A stretch of DNA of 64,000 bases, from NCBI GenBank assembly GCA_021229015.1, contig CM037790.1, positions 58,562,049 through 58,626,048 on the forward strand, read 5' to 3'. The DNA is from Solen grandis. Its lineage: Eukaryota; Mollusca; Bivalvia; Adapedonta; Solenidae. Both the position numbers and the translations under genes were made by a program. Shown here one piece after another: positions 40,531 to 50,929 of the stretch; position 1 is the stretch's first letter; the number at the start of each line of letters is the position of its first letter. The notes beneath the pieces were generated by a model. That model made no database searches and was not told the DNA's origin. It worked only from the letters and a program-made list of their open reading frames with translations.

Positions 40531-40913
40531 CGAGGGATGCGGCTGCAGGTTTCTTAATTTTGTAAGCAAATAACTTTGTTGGTATTTGTTGCAAGGTTTC
40601 GAAAAAAAGCAAAGATTAGTTATATTTGTTAAATAATTATTTAATTAAAACAACAACACACACAAAAACACAAAAAAACTCTCACAATTTACAATTATAT
40701 ATCACTCATGCTAATAGATAGATTTCGTAGGATAAAAATGGTAAATATAATTATTATAATGTGTTTAAACGTGTGTTACATGAAAGTGATACTGCTGTGT
40801 GTGTTTGTGCTCTTCCACAGAATGGTTAGTGAGGTCATTTGTGTACTCTATCACAGTTTACTCACCACTGAGGACGTCCCCACTTGGTTTGACCTCGGTT
40901 TATTTCGTAGTGG

Positions 40914-40976
40914 TTAGGTAAGGGTAGGGATTAGGTAAGGGTTAGGGTAAGGGTTAGGGTTAGGATTAGGGCTAGG
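40914..40976 (+). repeat. Short interstitial telomere-like tract
   Basis: About 60 bases made of TTAGGG, TAGGG and TTAGG units (for example AAGGGTTAGGGTAAGGGTTA). Molluscan telomeres are TTAGGG, so this is a short degenerate interstitial tract. Confidence 0.8.
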
Positions 40977-41015
40977 TAAATTATATATGCTCACTTGAAG
41001 GCGCTGGCAAGACTC

Positions 41016-41050
<35 letters not shown>

Positions 41051-42382
41051 GTGATAAAATAAAACATTCATATTCTCATTTGCACTGTTGTCATATCTTC
41101 CGATGTTTACAGGAAATATAAACAAATGTTATCGACAACATTTAAAATAATGCGAATGTTTCAACATGTTGCTGTCGAATTTTGACAAAATAATTTTCTG
41201 AAATATTTTGTTCCAAATTATGGGAAGAATTTCATCCTGATAACTGGTTTCTTTTCAGTCTATTGTTCTTCTTCCGTTTGAAGCTTTTGGGTCACTGCAT
41301 GCATACCTGTACGGTAAACATATTTTTTCCAAGATTTTTCGGAGATGCATATTTAAATTTTTGACAAAAAAGGTCATTGGAAACATACTTCAGTAAGGTC
41401 ACAGTTTAAAAATGATTATCTTTAACATAAACAGATGCAACGTTCAATTATTAATAGCATATGCCTAATAATGTAATTGAAGGTTTACACTCTTCTCTAA
41501 AACATACATTGGAGATTCATGACACAGAAATCCAGGGATAAGGCATGTGAATCCGAAACCGAAGGTAGGTGGGTTCGAACCTTTTTTGGATGAGAGCTGT
41601 TCCACGAACTTCGCTGCAGCGAAGTTATAGTCGAGCCAAAGACAGCTTAGAAGGGATATTTTCTATAACCAGACATCAAAGTATATTACTTTAATCTCAA
41701 TTCTTACTGTCATTGTCATGGTGAACTTCACATTTTTCTCTCAGGCTGCGTTTTATTGGTAAAGCATAGACAGGATCTGGAAAGTAATCAGTGTACAAGT
41801 AAACTTTTACATTTGATAACATTAAAAAGTGTTAAAAAGTCTAACTATTGATTCGTTGCTGGGGTAAATGAGAAATTCAACAAGAATTATGAAAAATAAA
41901 ATTATAGTAAAGCAATATGATAACACTTTCATAAGTAGACAAATGTGGTGAAGTAAACAATAAGATGTGACCTGCTTTAAAAAAGACAGCATCTGTTCAA
42001 GACTGAAAGAAAGGAGGAGGTAACTCTGTAAGTATTATTAACGTTATGCTTGCTACTGGCTGAACAAAGAGTGACGATGTGGACCAGGCTTAACTTGTCA
42101 GAGACGTGAAGTACGTATCGGTGTTCTGATTACATTTATCAATACGTGTATCATGATTATCATAAAAATTACAATTACTAGAAAACTTTACATTTTTGAT
42201 ATATTTATGACTCATTTTTTTTCAACATTTGTGTTACTAATAATAATCGTCATTGTAATATAACGATCCTAAAATAAGGTTTTTCAATTTTACGTTTTTC
42301 ATTTATAAATAGCATCATATATGCTTACAAATAAGATAAGATATCATACATTAATCAGAAACGTTGGTTATTCAATGTTTGT

Positions 42383-42540
42383 TCACTTTAATTGTTTACC
42401 CGTTTCTTTAACACTGTGTCTACTACAATGGCTGTCAACTTCCTGGCTCTTCTCTCTATCACCATCTGGAACGCTGGTTTCACTTCCGCCTGTAACGCTG
42501 GGTCCCGACTGAACAGTAACGTTCAGTTTGTTATAAACAT
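42383..42540 (-). CDS. Receptor exon 10: C-terminal tail and stop
   Basis: Acceptor GTTGTTTTACAG read on the minus strand; phase 1 start; TGA at 42385-42383. It begins DVYNKLNVTVQSGPSVTGGS and ends KETGKQLK. YNKL is a YxxL-type motif. Confidence 0.75.
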
Positions 42541-45500
42541 CTGTAAAACAACACACGTAGTTTTTTCTCCGGGTAGATTGATTTCCTTGTAAAAGGACAA
42601 CATTTACCTTCCGTTTATAAATGCTTTGGGTAGCAAAACGTGTTGGGTCTAAGGTTTTTTTTAATGCATGTATAAACTAAACAAAAATAGCACTTCTACT
42701 CGAGTAGTTAACATGCGGTCAGCACTCAATTTAACATTCAATTCTATTTGCAATAACCACACGCAACTGTGTACAGTAGCGTCAATCGTTTGCACTGAAG
42801 AAAGGTCTCAGTCTTTGATTCAGAATAGCTGAAATGAATTACTTACCTTATAATGAATGAAGAGATTATGTTAAATACAGATACACTTTTTTGCTATCGG
42901 AATTTTATAAACAACCTAATATCAAAACAGCATTAAATATCCAAATTGTTATATAAACTATACCTGTAAAATCATGCCAGTAAAGCAATGTAAGAAAGAT
43001 AATTCTGAAAAAAACCTTGTCTGCATGAATGTATCTCAGGCTGTGTTTTACTATATCGTTTCTTCTGTATAAAGGGCATAGAAAAGCACAGTTTAAATAT
43101 ATGAACTTTAACAACGGGTATAGCTGTTATATGTAGGTTATAGCCAGAGAATGTGCCGTACCTGAGTGTTCGATGTCCTGTCCTGCAGGCTTTGGAGTAC
43201 CAGCTTTACAGACGTTATACACTCCGTCTTTCTCTGTAACAGATTGTCATGGTTACTGAATGATTGGATGCTTAATAGTACGTATCATAATACATTAAGG
43301 GTATTAAGTCTTATTTGCAGAACTTATTAAAAGGTATAGGCTCTCGTGTGAGTTTTTAAGGGTTTATCATTTTACAAAATCTTACGGAAATAACTGTCTT
43401 CCATTCTCGTACTACACGGAATGTCCCCTTACCATAGCTTGCACTGTCATATACATATAATGTCTTTGTAACTGTAAGTATTGCATACCTTTTTTGAAAA
43501 CGTCATACACACCACCACCATTTTCTGTAAAAACAAAGAAATTATCTTAACAATGGATCAAAGTGTCACAACTGATGTCCTGACAATACTTTGGGCAAAG
43601 GCAAACCAGTCTTGGAACAACAGAATGTTCGACCATTTTGATCTAGAAATGATAGTTATAATGATGTTAGTTTTCCAATGGAATAAACCATGTTTCTTAG
43701 TCTATATTTAAATATAATTAATTCCTATCAATTCCTATATTAGTGATCAGCTAAGTTACCATGGATAGATAATCTAAATCGAAATAAGTTTGCCTTACTA
43801 TTTGTTTCAATTTCATTGGACATCTTAGTTCCTGCTTTGCAAACGTCATAAACACCGCCGTTTTCTGAAGAAAATAAAGAAACGACCCAAGTTATTGAAA
43901 TTAACAACACTGCCATTTCCTAAATGATCAAAATAACACATTTCGTTAAATGCTAATGATTCCATGAAAGCGATCCAGACTGTCATTTTGTCATGAACGC
44001 CTGAAAAAAAGCGCCCGTAATAATCGTCTTTAAGTTCATTGTGAAGAAAATATTGCTGTGACGAATATAAATCAATATGGTTCCGGCCAAAGAAATGCAA
44101 TAAGTTGTGGCAGCACTTTATCTGTGTGTCCAAATCAAAATTACCATATTCAGTATAAATCGTAATTTTTATTCATTGTTATCTCTAAGAATGTTCGATA
44201 CTGATTTTTTTGTAAATAAATTACTTAATATTTCATGCTATTAACTCTGACGCATGATTATGGTAGTGTAGGTTGTCAGCGCCATTCTAGGATGAAATCA
44301 AGCGTTCGAATAACCTTGTGTAATCAAAATGAATTATCTCCAGACATATATCACTCGCGCTTCTTTTTTTTGTTTTGCAAAAATACATTGCTACAGTTTA
44401 ATGTAATTTACAAATAACAACAGATACTCTACCATCGTTATGTGTAAACATGCAAAAACATTGTAGCATTAAATACTGAACCATGGTTATGCGTAAACAA
44501 AATCATTCTAGCATAAACTAATTTGATATCGTTCTGTCTAAACATACACATGACAAAAGATCATATAATATAACACCAACGCTAAACCGTAGTTCTGCGT
44601 AAGCGTGCACTATTGTCCCAAAGTTTACTACATCATCATTGTGTGAACATATATCAAAAGACTACACTGTAAAAGAGTGTATACCTTCATCCTTCACAAT
44701 CTCTTGGTCACCGCCATCTGGTACAGCAGTCTTGTCGTTACCCGCACGGTTGGTGTTGTCCATTGCAGGTCCTTGATCGTTGATAAATACTGTCTCATAG
44801 TTGTCTGTATAAAAGAACATATAATCATTTAGGTTGAACAATGGTTTGGAATTTCATATTGATAAACCATATTTACGTTTGTAGATGACAAATGCACCAA
44901 GTACTACGGCAAAAATATAGACTTCACGGCTGTCTTGGTTTAAAAGAATGTAATGTTAAAAAAATTATAATGTTTTTTTTTTTTTTTTTTTTTTTTTGTA
45001 CATGGTTCCGATGTTTGTATATATCCAAAATTGGTCAACGATATTCGCTAGTCTTTTTTGGAATTGATATAACGAGGACTAAACCCATGTAAACATATTC
45101 TAGTCTATAATGTGTTTAAATGCATTAGTAAAATCTCTCTATTCCTGTACTCCCTGGCCAGTTTAAATAGGATTGATCATTTAAATCGAAATAAGTTTGT
45201 CTTACTTGTAGTTCCGATTTTAGAGTTATTGGTCATCATAATTCCTGATTTGCAATTGGCATAAACGCCGTTGTTTTCTGTAATAAATTGAGGAAACGAT
45301 CTGAGTGTAATTTAATTAAAAACAGTAATCCTGCAATTTTCAAATTGATCAATAGACACAATAACACATTTGTCAAATGCTTACGTTTTCACGAAAGCGA
45401 TTCATTTGTCATTTTATATGCATCATTTAAAGTAGGCTTGCAAAATTGAGTCAAAATAACGGTATTGTCTTTTAAAGTCCCTTATAATGACATTTTTGTT

Positions 45501-48500
45501 AATGTTTCCGGTCAGAGACATGCCACAAATTTTCGCAGCACTATATCCGTGTCAGATAGGAAAAGTTAAGATAGAAAGTTAAGGTCGTAAAGGAACAGTA
45601 AAGAAGCAATACAAAGCAATATAACCGTGTTATCAAAAATGATTTTAAAGGTAGGCCGTGCTTGTCTACTTACTCAATAAAAATTGGCAAATACCCAGTT
45701 AACTTCAAATGAATGGGTAACAAATCTTAATTAAAATCTGGGATACTTAGTCTGTTATATTAGCTTTGCATAACATATATCGTGGCAGATACTCAGATCA
45801 CCTATTGATATAAATATTTGATATAATCATTTCGTATTTAAGGATTTTCTAACTTTCGTATTGAGTGAGACTTTGATCTCTGAAAACTTGTAAAAATAGC
45901 TGTCATTGTGTCAAACATTTTTTTCTCTGTTTGTTCTTTAAAATATATTAATCGAGTTTTTTTTGCTTTCGTTTTTACCAGAGGTCAACGTAAATTACAA
46001 ATAATTACAAATACTCTACAATAGTTATGCATAAACTTGAAAATTCACCGTGTCATAAAATACTTTACAGTAGTTATGCGTAACATACAAATAAAATACA
46101 GCATCAACTACACTACCGTTGTAATGCGTAACATGTAAAACATTGTAGCATCAACTACACTACCGTTGTAAGCGTAACATGTAAAACATTGTAGCATCAA
46201 CTACACTACCGTTGTAATGCGTAACATGTAAAACATTGTAGCATCAACTACACTACCGTTGTAATGCGTAACATGTAAAACATTGTAGCATCAACTACAC
46301 TACCGTTGTAATGCGTAACATGTAAAACATTGTAGCATCAACTACACTACAATAAGTATGTGTAACATACAAATACATTGTAGCACCAAGTTTTCTAATA
46401 TAGTTATGCGAAAACACAAAAATACACAGAAGCCTCAAATGCTATACCATAGTTCTGCGTAATCATGCAAATAGCAACAAAGATCATACCATTTTATAAA
46501 AATTTTTCCTTGGCGTCATCTGGTTCAGCAGCCCTCCCGTTACCCTCACTGTTAATATTGTCCATCGCCTTGCCTTTTTCAGATCCGTGTTCAGTGACTA
46601 ATGACTGTGTCAAAGTCGTCTGTATGAGAAGATTTAATTATGAAGTGCAAATATGGTTTGGAATTTATATTTACAAATGTGAATATGTATTTCGATTACG
46701 TGTTATTTAAAATTTAAACATTCGTTAGAGCAATAATGCTGCTTCTGGACATTTTATATTTACATTATTTTGTAGCAACCAAATCTTTATTTGTAATTTC
46801 CCTTTCCATTGCGAAATGCTTGGCTAAGTATAAATTTTAGAATGAAAGTATTTTACTGTATCTAATTATGTATTTAATTATGTTGTATGTAAACGAAATA
46901 CTTTAACAAATCATGAACCATTAAATTGCATGTAGGAGGCTTAGCGAAATGTAAACCTCGCTAAAGTCAACAAACTATGAATTAGTGTATACAACACACG
47001 AGTACGTGAAAGGCTAACAAATGTAACTTACCATTATGTGAAGAATTTAGTCTGTTGGAGAAGGCGACCTTCATGTCGTTCATTCTGATCGACCTCCATC
47101 TTTTAAGTCGTGGCTTTCCATATCTAGAGGAAAAAGAGAACGGATGAACTTTCTTATTTTGTTGTATGTTTATCTACAGATTTGATAAGATTTTGTAAAA
47201 TTAAAGTAAATGGAAGAAATTGTCTGATAGCTGCATGGATTTATATGATATAGATATGTAAGTATGATCAATTATTGTAAATATTTTGAAAAGCAAACAA
47301 TCTACAGTTTACCATAGCAAATTTAATTTAAAACATGTCCTTTTCAAAAAGCTTATTACTAGTATCTCAAATGAATTAAGTATATTTAATAGAAACCATA
47401 GAAACAACTCAGTAGCTCGAAAATGCCTTAACCATATTTGAAAAAGAATGCCAGTGTTATATGTTTGTCCTACCCTGAAAAAAAAATATATTGTGATTGT
47501 AATTCTAGTTGGCTACATTTTTGTGCATAAAGGTTCAATGAGAGAAAAATGATGTAAATTTAGGAGCACAATGCCATAGCGCTTGGGCGAACAGTAACAT
47601 TTCGGTAATGTCAGAGTAAAAACGGTTTCAATATAATAACTTACTTCAAGACTACAACTGCTGCAATAAAGAGGCAGAAAAGCAGGAGTATCCCCACCGT
47701 GGTTCCAACAACAACGGTAGAACTGGCTCCAGGATCAAGGCTCCCATTAGGTATATCTGCATAAAGATGTAGTGATTTAATAAAGTAAAGATAGAAACTC
47801 TAGTGATAAATACTTGTTCGGAGACACATTAATCGAAAATAGCTAGTTCGCCGATAAAAATAACAGAAAGCTACCTTAAAGATGCCATAATACCCCAATT
47901 CAACGAAATAAAAGCAGCAAATATGATAAAAATACAAAACGTATGCAGAATATGCAAAACCACTGTCAGCAAAACTTCAGTTATGAACATCTGTGATGTA
48001 CATATGATTCTTTGCTCGTGTTTATTTCCTTTTACTTGCAGTTAACCTACAGAACAGGACCATATTCAGTGTGAGATGTGTGGGCTAAGTTTCGTCACGG
48101 CTTCCTTGGAACAGTGCTACAGCATCCTGTCATCTTGTATCTGGACTTATATTGATCAGTGTTTAGTGATATTCCAAGTTGCCAATTCTTGAGACGCGTT
48201 TTTCTGGGTGCTCATTTGTTTATATATATCAGACGACTACAGAAATTTGGCGGAAGCATTCGAATCGCCGAAATGTTCACCCCACTTTGTATATTTTGTA
48301 GTAAAATCAGAGTGGGAATACAAACGAGGTGCTAATCCCATCTTAATCCTACGATTAAGTCCCAGGTCTGCCGACGCGTTGATAAAAGGGCCATTTCACC
48401 AATTGAATGTTTTAATCCCGATAGTACCCCAGCTTTTTCTGTAGTCGATCGGCTGCATTATTGCGAAAATGGTCGGGAACCTGCGAGCACTGCCGAAAAC

Positions 48501-50929
48501 TACCCTATACCTACGAAGGAGGATCTGGCGCGATGCCGATCAAAGACCGTCGGCCCGCGGTCGTCTTGGTGGTTTCCAGAAGGTCCCCTTTTCTGGCCCG
48601 ACCCCATGGAACTTTCGTATATTTACCGAGGGTCGGGTACCTGCTGGTACTTTCGCATACTTGCCGCCCCTTGAAACGTGTCGACCGCGCGATTCGCCTC
48701 CCTGCCTCCCTCCATGGTTCTTTGGTCGGGACAAAAAAAGGGGGAAGTTTGGAGGCAATTCAGGACGGCAATTAGGCCGTTAAAAATTGATTCATCGGGG
48801 GAAATCTGTTCTAGATCGGACCGACTGGAAAAACAGTCCTTGCTGAAATGGCCATATAACCAGTCATTATTAAATATCAATATTGATATCTTCACTTTAT
48901 TGGTGATATATTGCTGATCAATTACTATCAGCGAACGAGTTAATTTATAAATCTTTAACTAGCTTGACACCAAAAATGCAAAATTTTGAAAAGATATGAT
49001 GCTATAAGGTTGGATTTTTATACAAAAAAAAATATTTTTACAAAACATTACATTTGTATAGAGAGAATAGTCTGATCAAGGCCTACAGTATTTTCTAACT
49101 CATACTTAAACGACTACTTGAGGTAAATAGTCATTAAATAATTTTAACAGTATTGCGTAAATATTTTGTAAATATTAGACATTTTTGCAAACAAATACCA
49201 AACAGTATATGTATAGTAATACTTTTAAATATAAAACATGCAATCCACTTATATGCAGTTGCAGTTAACAACTAACTTTTATACAATTTTATGTCACCGC
49301 CACGCTTTATTGTGTTCAGGGAACTAGCTTCCGTTTTTTTTTGTTGTTGTTGTTTTTTTAACACCCCCTCCCCCCCAAAAAAACAACCCCAACTGTATTG
49401 CAGATTATTCAAAGGAACAAATCAAACGGGTTATTTTGGATTATTTCTCTACTGAAAATGATTGCTGTATAGCTTTACGATCCTATCTGATATATACTTT
49501 AATATGCAATATAGAATCAAAAGGTATTGTTGCAACCGTTTCTTTCTTTAATCATGTCGCTTGTATTTTAGGAGTAAGTATACTTTTGAAGATGATGTAA
49601 ATTTGTCTGTTGGTACTTGTGGCTGCTAAATAAAACTAACATGTTTGTGTGTTCATATAACTTCATTTTCAAATGAGTTTGATAACCTATATCAAGTTCT
49701 AAGCGGCTAAGATGGTATAACAACCTTCTTGTCTGTTTAGAGCGTGAACACTTACCGCATAAAATAGAACTGGCATTGTTGGCATTGTTGTCCGATATAC
49801 AAACTGTTACAGTCGTGATATTTTTGATCTTATTGCCAGATTTGCAACCAACGAGCCGAAAGCCTTCATTGCATTCGCTACAGGATAATACATGCTCTTG
49901 AAGTGTACAGTTGCGGCAATCATCCGGGCACGCGAAACATGTAGAAAAATAGGATTTTATAAAATTTAATGTATAACCCTCCTTACACGAAGTACATTTC
50001 NNNNNNNNNNNNNNNNNNNNNNNNNNNNNNNNNNNNNNNNNNNNNNNNNNNNNNNNNNNNNNNNNNNNNNNNNNNNNNNNNNNNNNNNNNNNNNNNNNNN
50101 CAGGAGTCGTCACATTTATTACAGTGATGTCAACACAGTTAGTGCAAGAAATGTTTTCGTTAGATTCTGGTAAGGGCAATTGTTTACATTTGTGTACAAT
50201 GCAACTTTCACTGCAATTCTCTGAACAGTTTTTTTCATTCATACAAGCTCTGCAACTTTCGTTATATTTACAAGCAGTACACATAAGTGGACATTTAGGC
50301 TCAGTGCAATATATAGGCTCAGGGTATTGTCCGTCGTCACATCCGTGATTAGTACAACTGCAATAGGCCAGACCTGTAATTAAAACGAAAAAAAAAATGG
50401 ATATCTAAAAAAATATTAATAATCATCAGAGAAAGAAATCAAAATCAATTTAGAGAGAAGTGTTTTGCAGGTTTGCAAAGCAATTTTAAAAGTGTTAAAA
50501 AAAGTTGATACATTAGATGTTAACAAAATTATTAATATATGTAAATATATGTAAAAGGGTAGAGTATTCGGGTAGATAATTTAGTATGGTATGTGTAGAT
50601 TTTAGTATGGTATGTGTAGATTTTAGTATGGTATGTGTAGATTTCAGTATGGTATGTGTAGATTTCAGTATGGTATGTGTAGATTTTAGTATGGTATGTG
50701 TAGATTTTAGTATGGTATGTGTAGATTTTAGTATAGTATGTGTATGTAAAGATAAATTAACTAAAAATGCACATCACATGTGTAGTTGTCATATGCACAC
50801 ATTTTGGGAAGAGATTACAAACATGAAGGTCAAGTACTGTACTAATAAGTATATAAAGTTAATGCTCTTACCTTCAAATACGTACAGGAGCAGTGTCAAC
50901 TCTAAACAAACAGACCCCATTTTAGCCAT
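42383..50929 (-). CDS. Single-pass receptor with cysteine-rich ectodomain and multi-tyrosine tail (whole gene span, 10 exons)
   Basis: Exons in transcript order: 50929-50872, 50373-49756 (contains a 100-N gap), 47756-47645, 47123-47032, 45277-45206, 44804-44685, 43864-43799, 43524-43489, 43233-43162, 42540-42383. Phases agree throughout and the sum (1,404 nt counting the gap as 100) is a multiple of three, giving about 467 residues. The signal peptide is followed by about 200 residues rich in CxxC and CxxCxxGY/F units, like furin-type or growth-factor-receptor cysteine-rich domains. One membrane helix follows (VVVGTTVGILLLFCLFIAAV), then a basic stop-transfer segment. The tail carries tyrosines in YGKP, VYANC, YETVF, VYDVC, VYDVF, VYNVC and VYNKLN. 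Tyrosine phosphorylation and SH2-protein binding are inferred from such motifs, and no kinase domain is present. Bivalve MEGF10-like receptors are one possible relation, but I cannot confirm it. Confidence 0.75.
42905..43161 (-). other. Intron before receptor exon 10
   Basis: The intron (42541-43161) is AT-rich, and I see no coding motif or element. Confidence 0.4.
43162..43233 (-). CDS. Receptor exon 9: tyrosine module
   Basis: Acceptor TCTGTTACAG, donor GGTACGGC, 72 nt, phase 1-1. It encodes EKDGVYNVCKAGTPKPAGQD and IEHS. The GVYxVCKAGT core is shared with exon 7. Confidence 0.75.
43489..43524 (-). CDS. Receptor exon 8: short tyrosine module
   Basis: Acceptor TTTTTACAG, donor GGTATGCA, 36 nt, phase 1-1. 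It encodes (E/K)NGGGVYDVFKK. It is the shortest of the module family and keeps only the tyrosine core. Confidence 0.65.
43799..43864 (-). CDS. Receptor exon 7: tyrosine module
   Basis: Acceptor TTTTCTTCAG, donor AGTAAGGC, 66 nt, phase 1-1. It encodes ENGGVYDVCKAGTKMSNEIE and TN. Flanking intron sequence on both sides matches that around exon 5. Confidence 0.75.
44685..44804 (-). CDS. Receptor exon 6: YETV module
   Basis: Acceptor TTTTATACAG, donor GGTATACA, 120 nt, phase 1-1. It begins NNYETVFINDQGPAMDNTNR and ends DQEIVKDE. It is acidic. A decayed duplicate lies at 46490-46619. Confidence 0.75.
45206..45277 (-). CDS. Receptor exon 5: tyrosine module
   Basis: Acceptor AATTTATTACAG, donor AGTAAGAC, 72 nt, phase 1-1. 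It encodes ENNGVYANCKSGIMMTNNSK and IGTT. VYAN fits the pYxN pattern that Grb2-type SH2 domains prefer (established for that domain; use here is inference). Confidence 0.7.
45290..46480 (-). other. Intron between the dead exon copy and receptor exon 5
   Basis: No coding exon is supported. The stretch holds the 47-bp minisatellite at 46105-46345 and looser related units to about 46010 and 46460. Confidence 0.5.
46105..46345. repeat. 47-bp minisatellite, about 5 copies
   Basis: The unit is GCGTAACATGTAAAACATTG followed by TAGCATCAACTACACTACCGTTGTAAT. Degenerate relatives extend from 46010 to 46460 and also occur after exon 6 at 44400-44640. Confidence 0.9.
46490..46619 (-). pseudogene. Decayed duplicate of receptor exon 6
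   Basis: The minus-strand acceptor CTCATACAG is still intact. The sequence reads DDFDTVISH then TGA in the frame set by the upstream exon. Further on it still resembles exon 6 at DNA level (GATGGACAATATTAACAG; GCTGAACCAGATGACGCCAA) but out of frame, and the donor is lost. If spliced in, it would truncate the tail. Confidence 0.75.
47032..47123 (-). CDS. Receptor exon 4: basic juxtamembrane segment
   Basis: Acceptor TTTTTCCTCTAG, donor GGTAAGTT, 92 nt, phase 2 to 1. It encodes KYGKPRLKRWRSIRMNDMKV then AFSNRLNSSHN. The dense Lys/Arg right after the helix is a cytoplasmic stop-transfer signal and fixes the topology with the N-terminus outside. Confidence 0.8.
47645..47756 (-). CDS. Receptor exon 3: transmembrane segment
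   Basis: Acceptor CTTTATGCAG, donor AGTAAGTT, 112 nt, phase 1 to 2. It begins DIPNGSLDPGASST and continues with VVVGTTVGILLLFCLFIAAV then VVL, an uninterrupted hydrophobic run of about 23 residues. Confidence 0.85.
47757..49755 (-). other. Intron between ectodomain and transmembrane exons
   Basis: 2 kb with no supported exon. A GC-rich island at 48440-48790 has overlapping open frames on both strands without recognised motifs. The remainder is AT-rich. Confidence 0.6.
49756..50373 (-). CDS. Receptor exon 2: cysteine-rich ectodomain (contains assembly gap)
   Basis: Acceptor TTTTAATTACAG, donor GGTAAGTG, phase 1-1. Before the gap it reads GLAYCSCTNHGCDDGQYPEP and continues with dense cysteines (CPLMCTACKYNESCRACM, CSENCSESC). 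After the gap come KCTSCKEGYTLN, CFACPDDCRNC and CSECNEGFRLVGC. The CxxCxxGY/F spacing is that of furin-like/growth-factor-receptor cysteine-rich repeats. Sequons include NIS, NVT and NCS. The 100 Ns at 50001-50100 keep the frame but their true length is unknown. Confidence 0.8.
50001..50100. other. Assembly gap of 100 N
   Basis: Exactly 100 Ns inside the ectodomain exon. The round number suggests a placeholder, so residues or even an intron may be missing. Confidence 1.
50584..50740. repeat. 21-bp minisatellite, about 7-8 copies
   Basis: The unit is AGTATGGTATGTGTAGATTTT (T/C variants near the end). It lies in intron 1 of the receptor gene. Being a multiple of three, it reads as a repeated heptapeptide on the plus strand, which I regard as chance. 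Confidence 0.95.
50872..50929 (-). CDS. Receptor exon 1: signal peptide
   Basis: ATG at 50929-50927 encodes MAKMGSVCLELTLLLYVFEG across the junction with exon 2; the donor is GGTAAGAG. The hydrophobic core LTLLLYVF marks a signal peptide. An upstream ATG at 50940 runs into a stop after 11 codons, so this start is preferred. 5' UTR extends upward from 50930. Confidence 0.75.

Larger units (their letters stand above)
38841..42382. other. Intergenic region between convergent genes
   Basis: It contains a SINE-like fragment near 39335-39400 (B box CGAGTTCGATTCC), the 49-bp minisatellite, a TTAGGG-like tract and a GT microsatellite (41015-41053). There is also a 20-base perfect palindrome at 41607-41626. 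TTTATT at 41752-41757 could be the poly-A signal of the minus-strand receptor gene. No gene is supported. Confidence 0.6.

Noticed and set aside
48461..48783. Two overlapping 104-codon plus-strand frames
   Set aside because: The region is GC-rich, which lengthens chance frames. Frames on both strands overlap with no domain or splice support, so it is reported only as a compositional anomaly.
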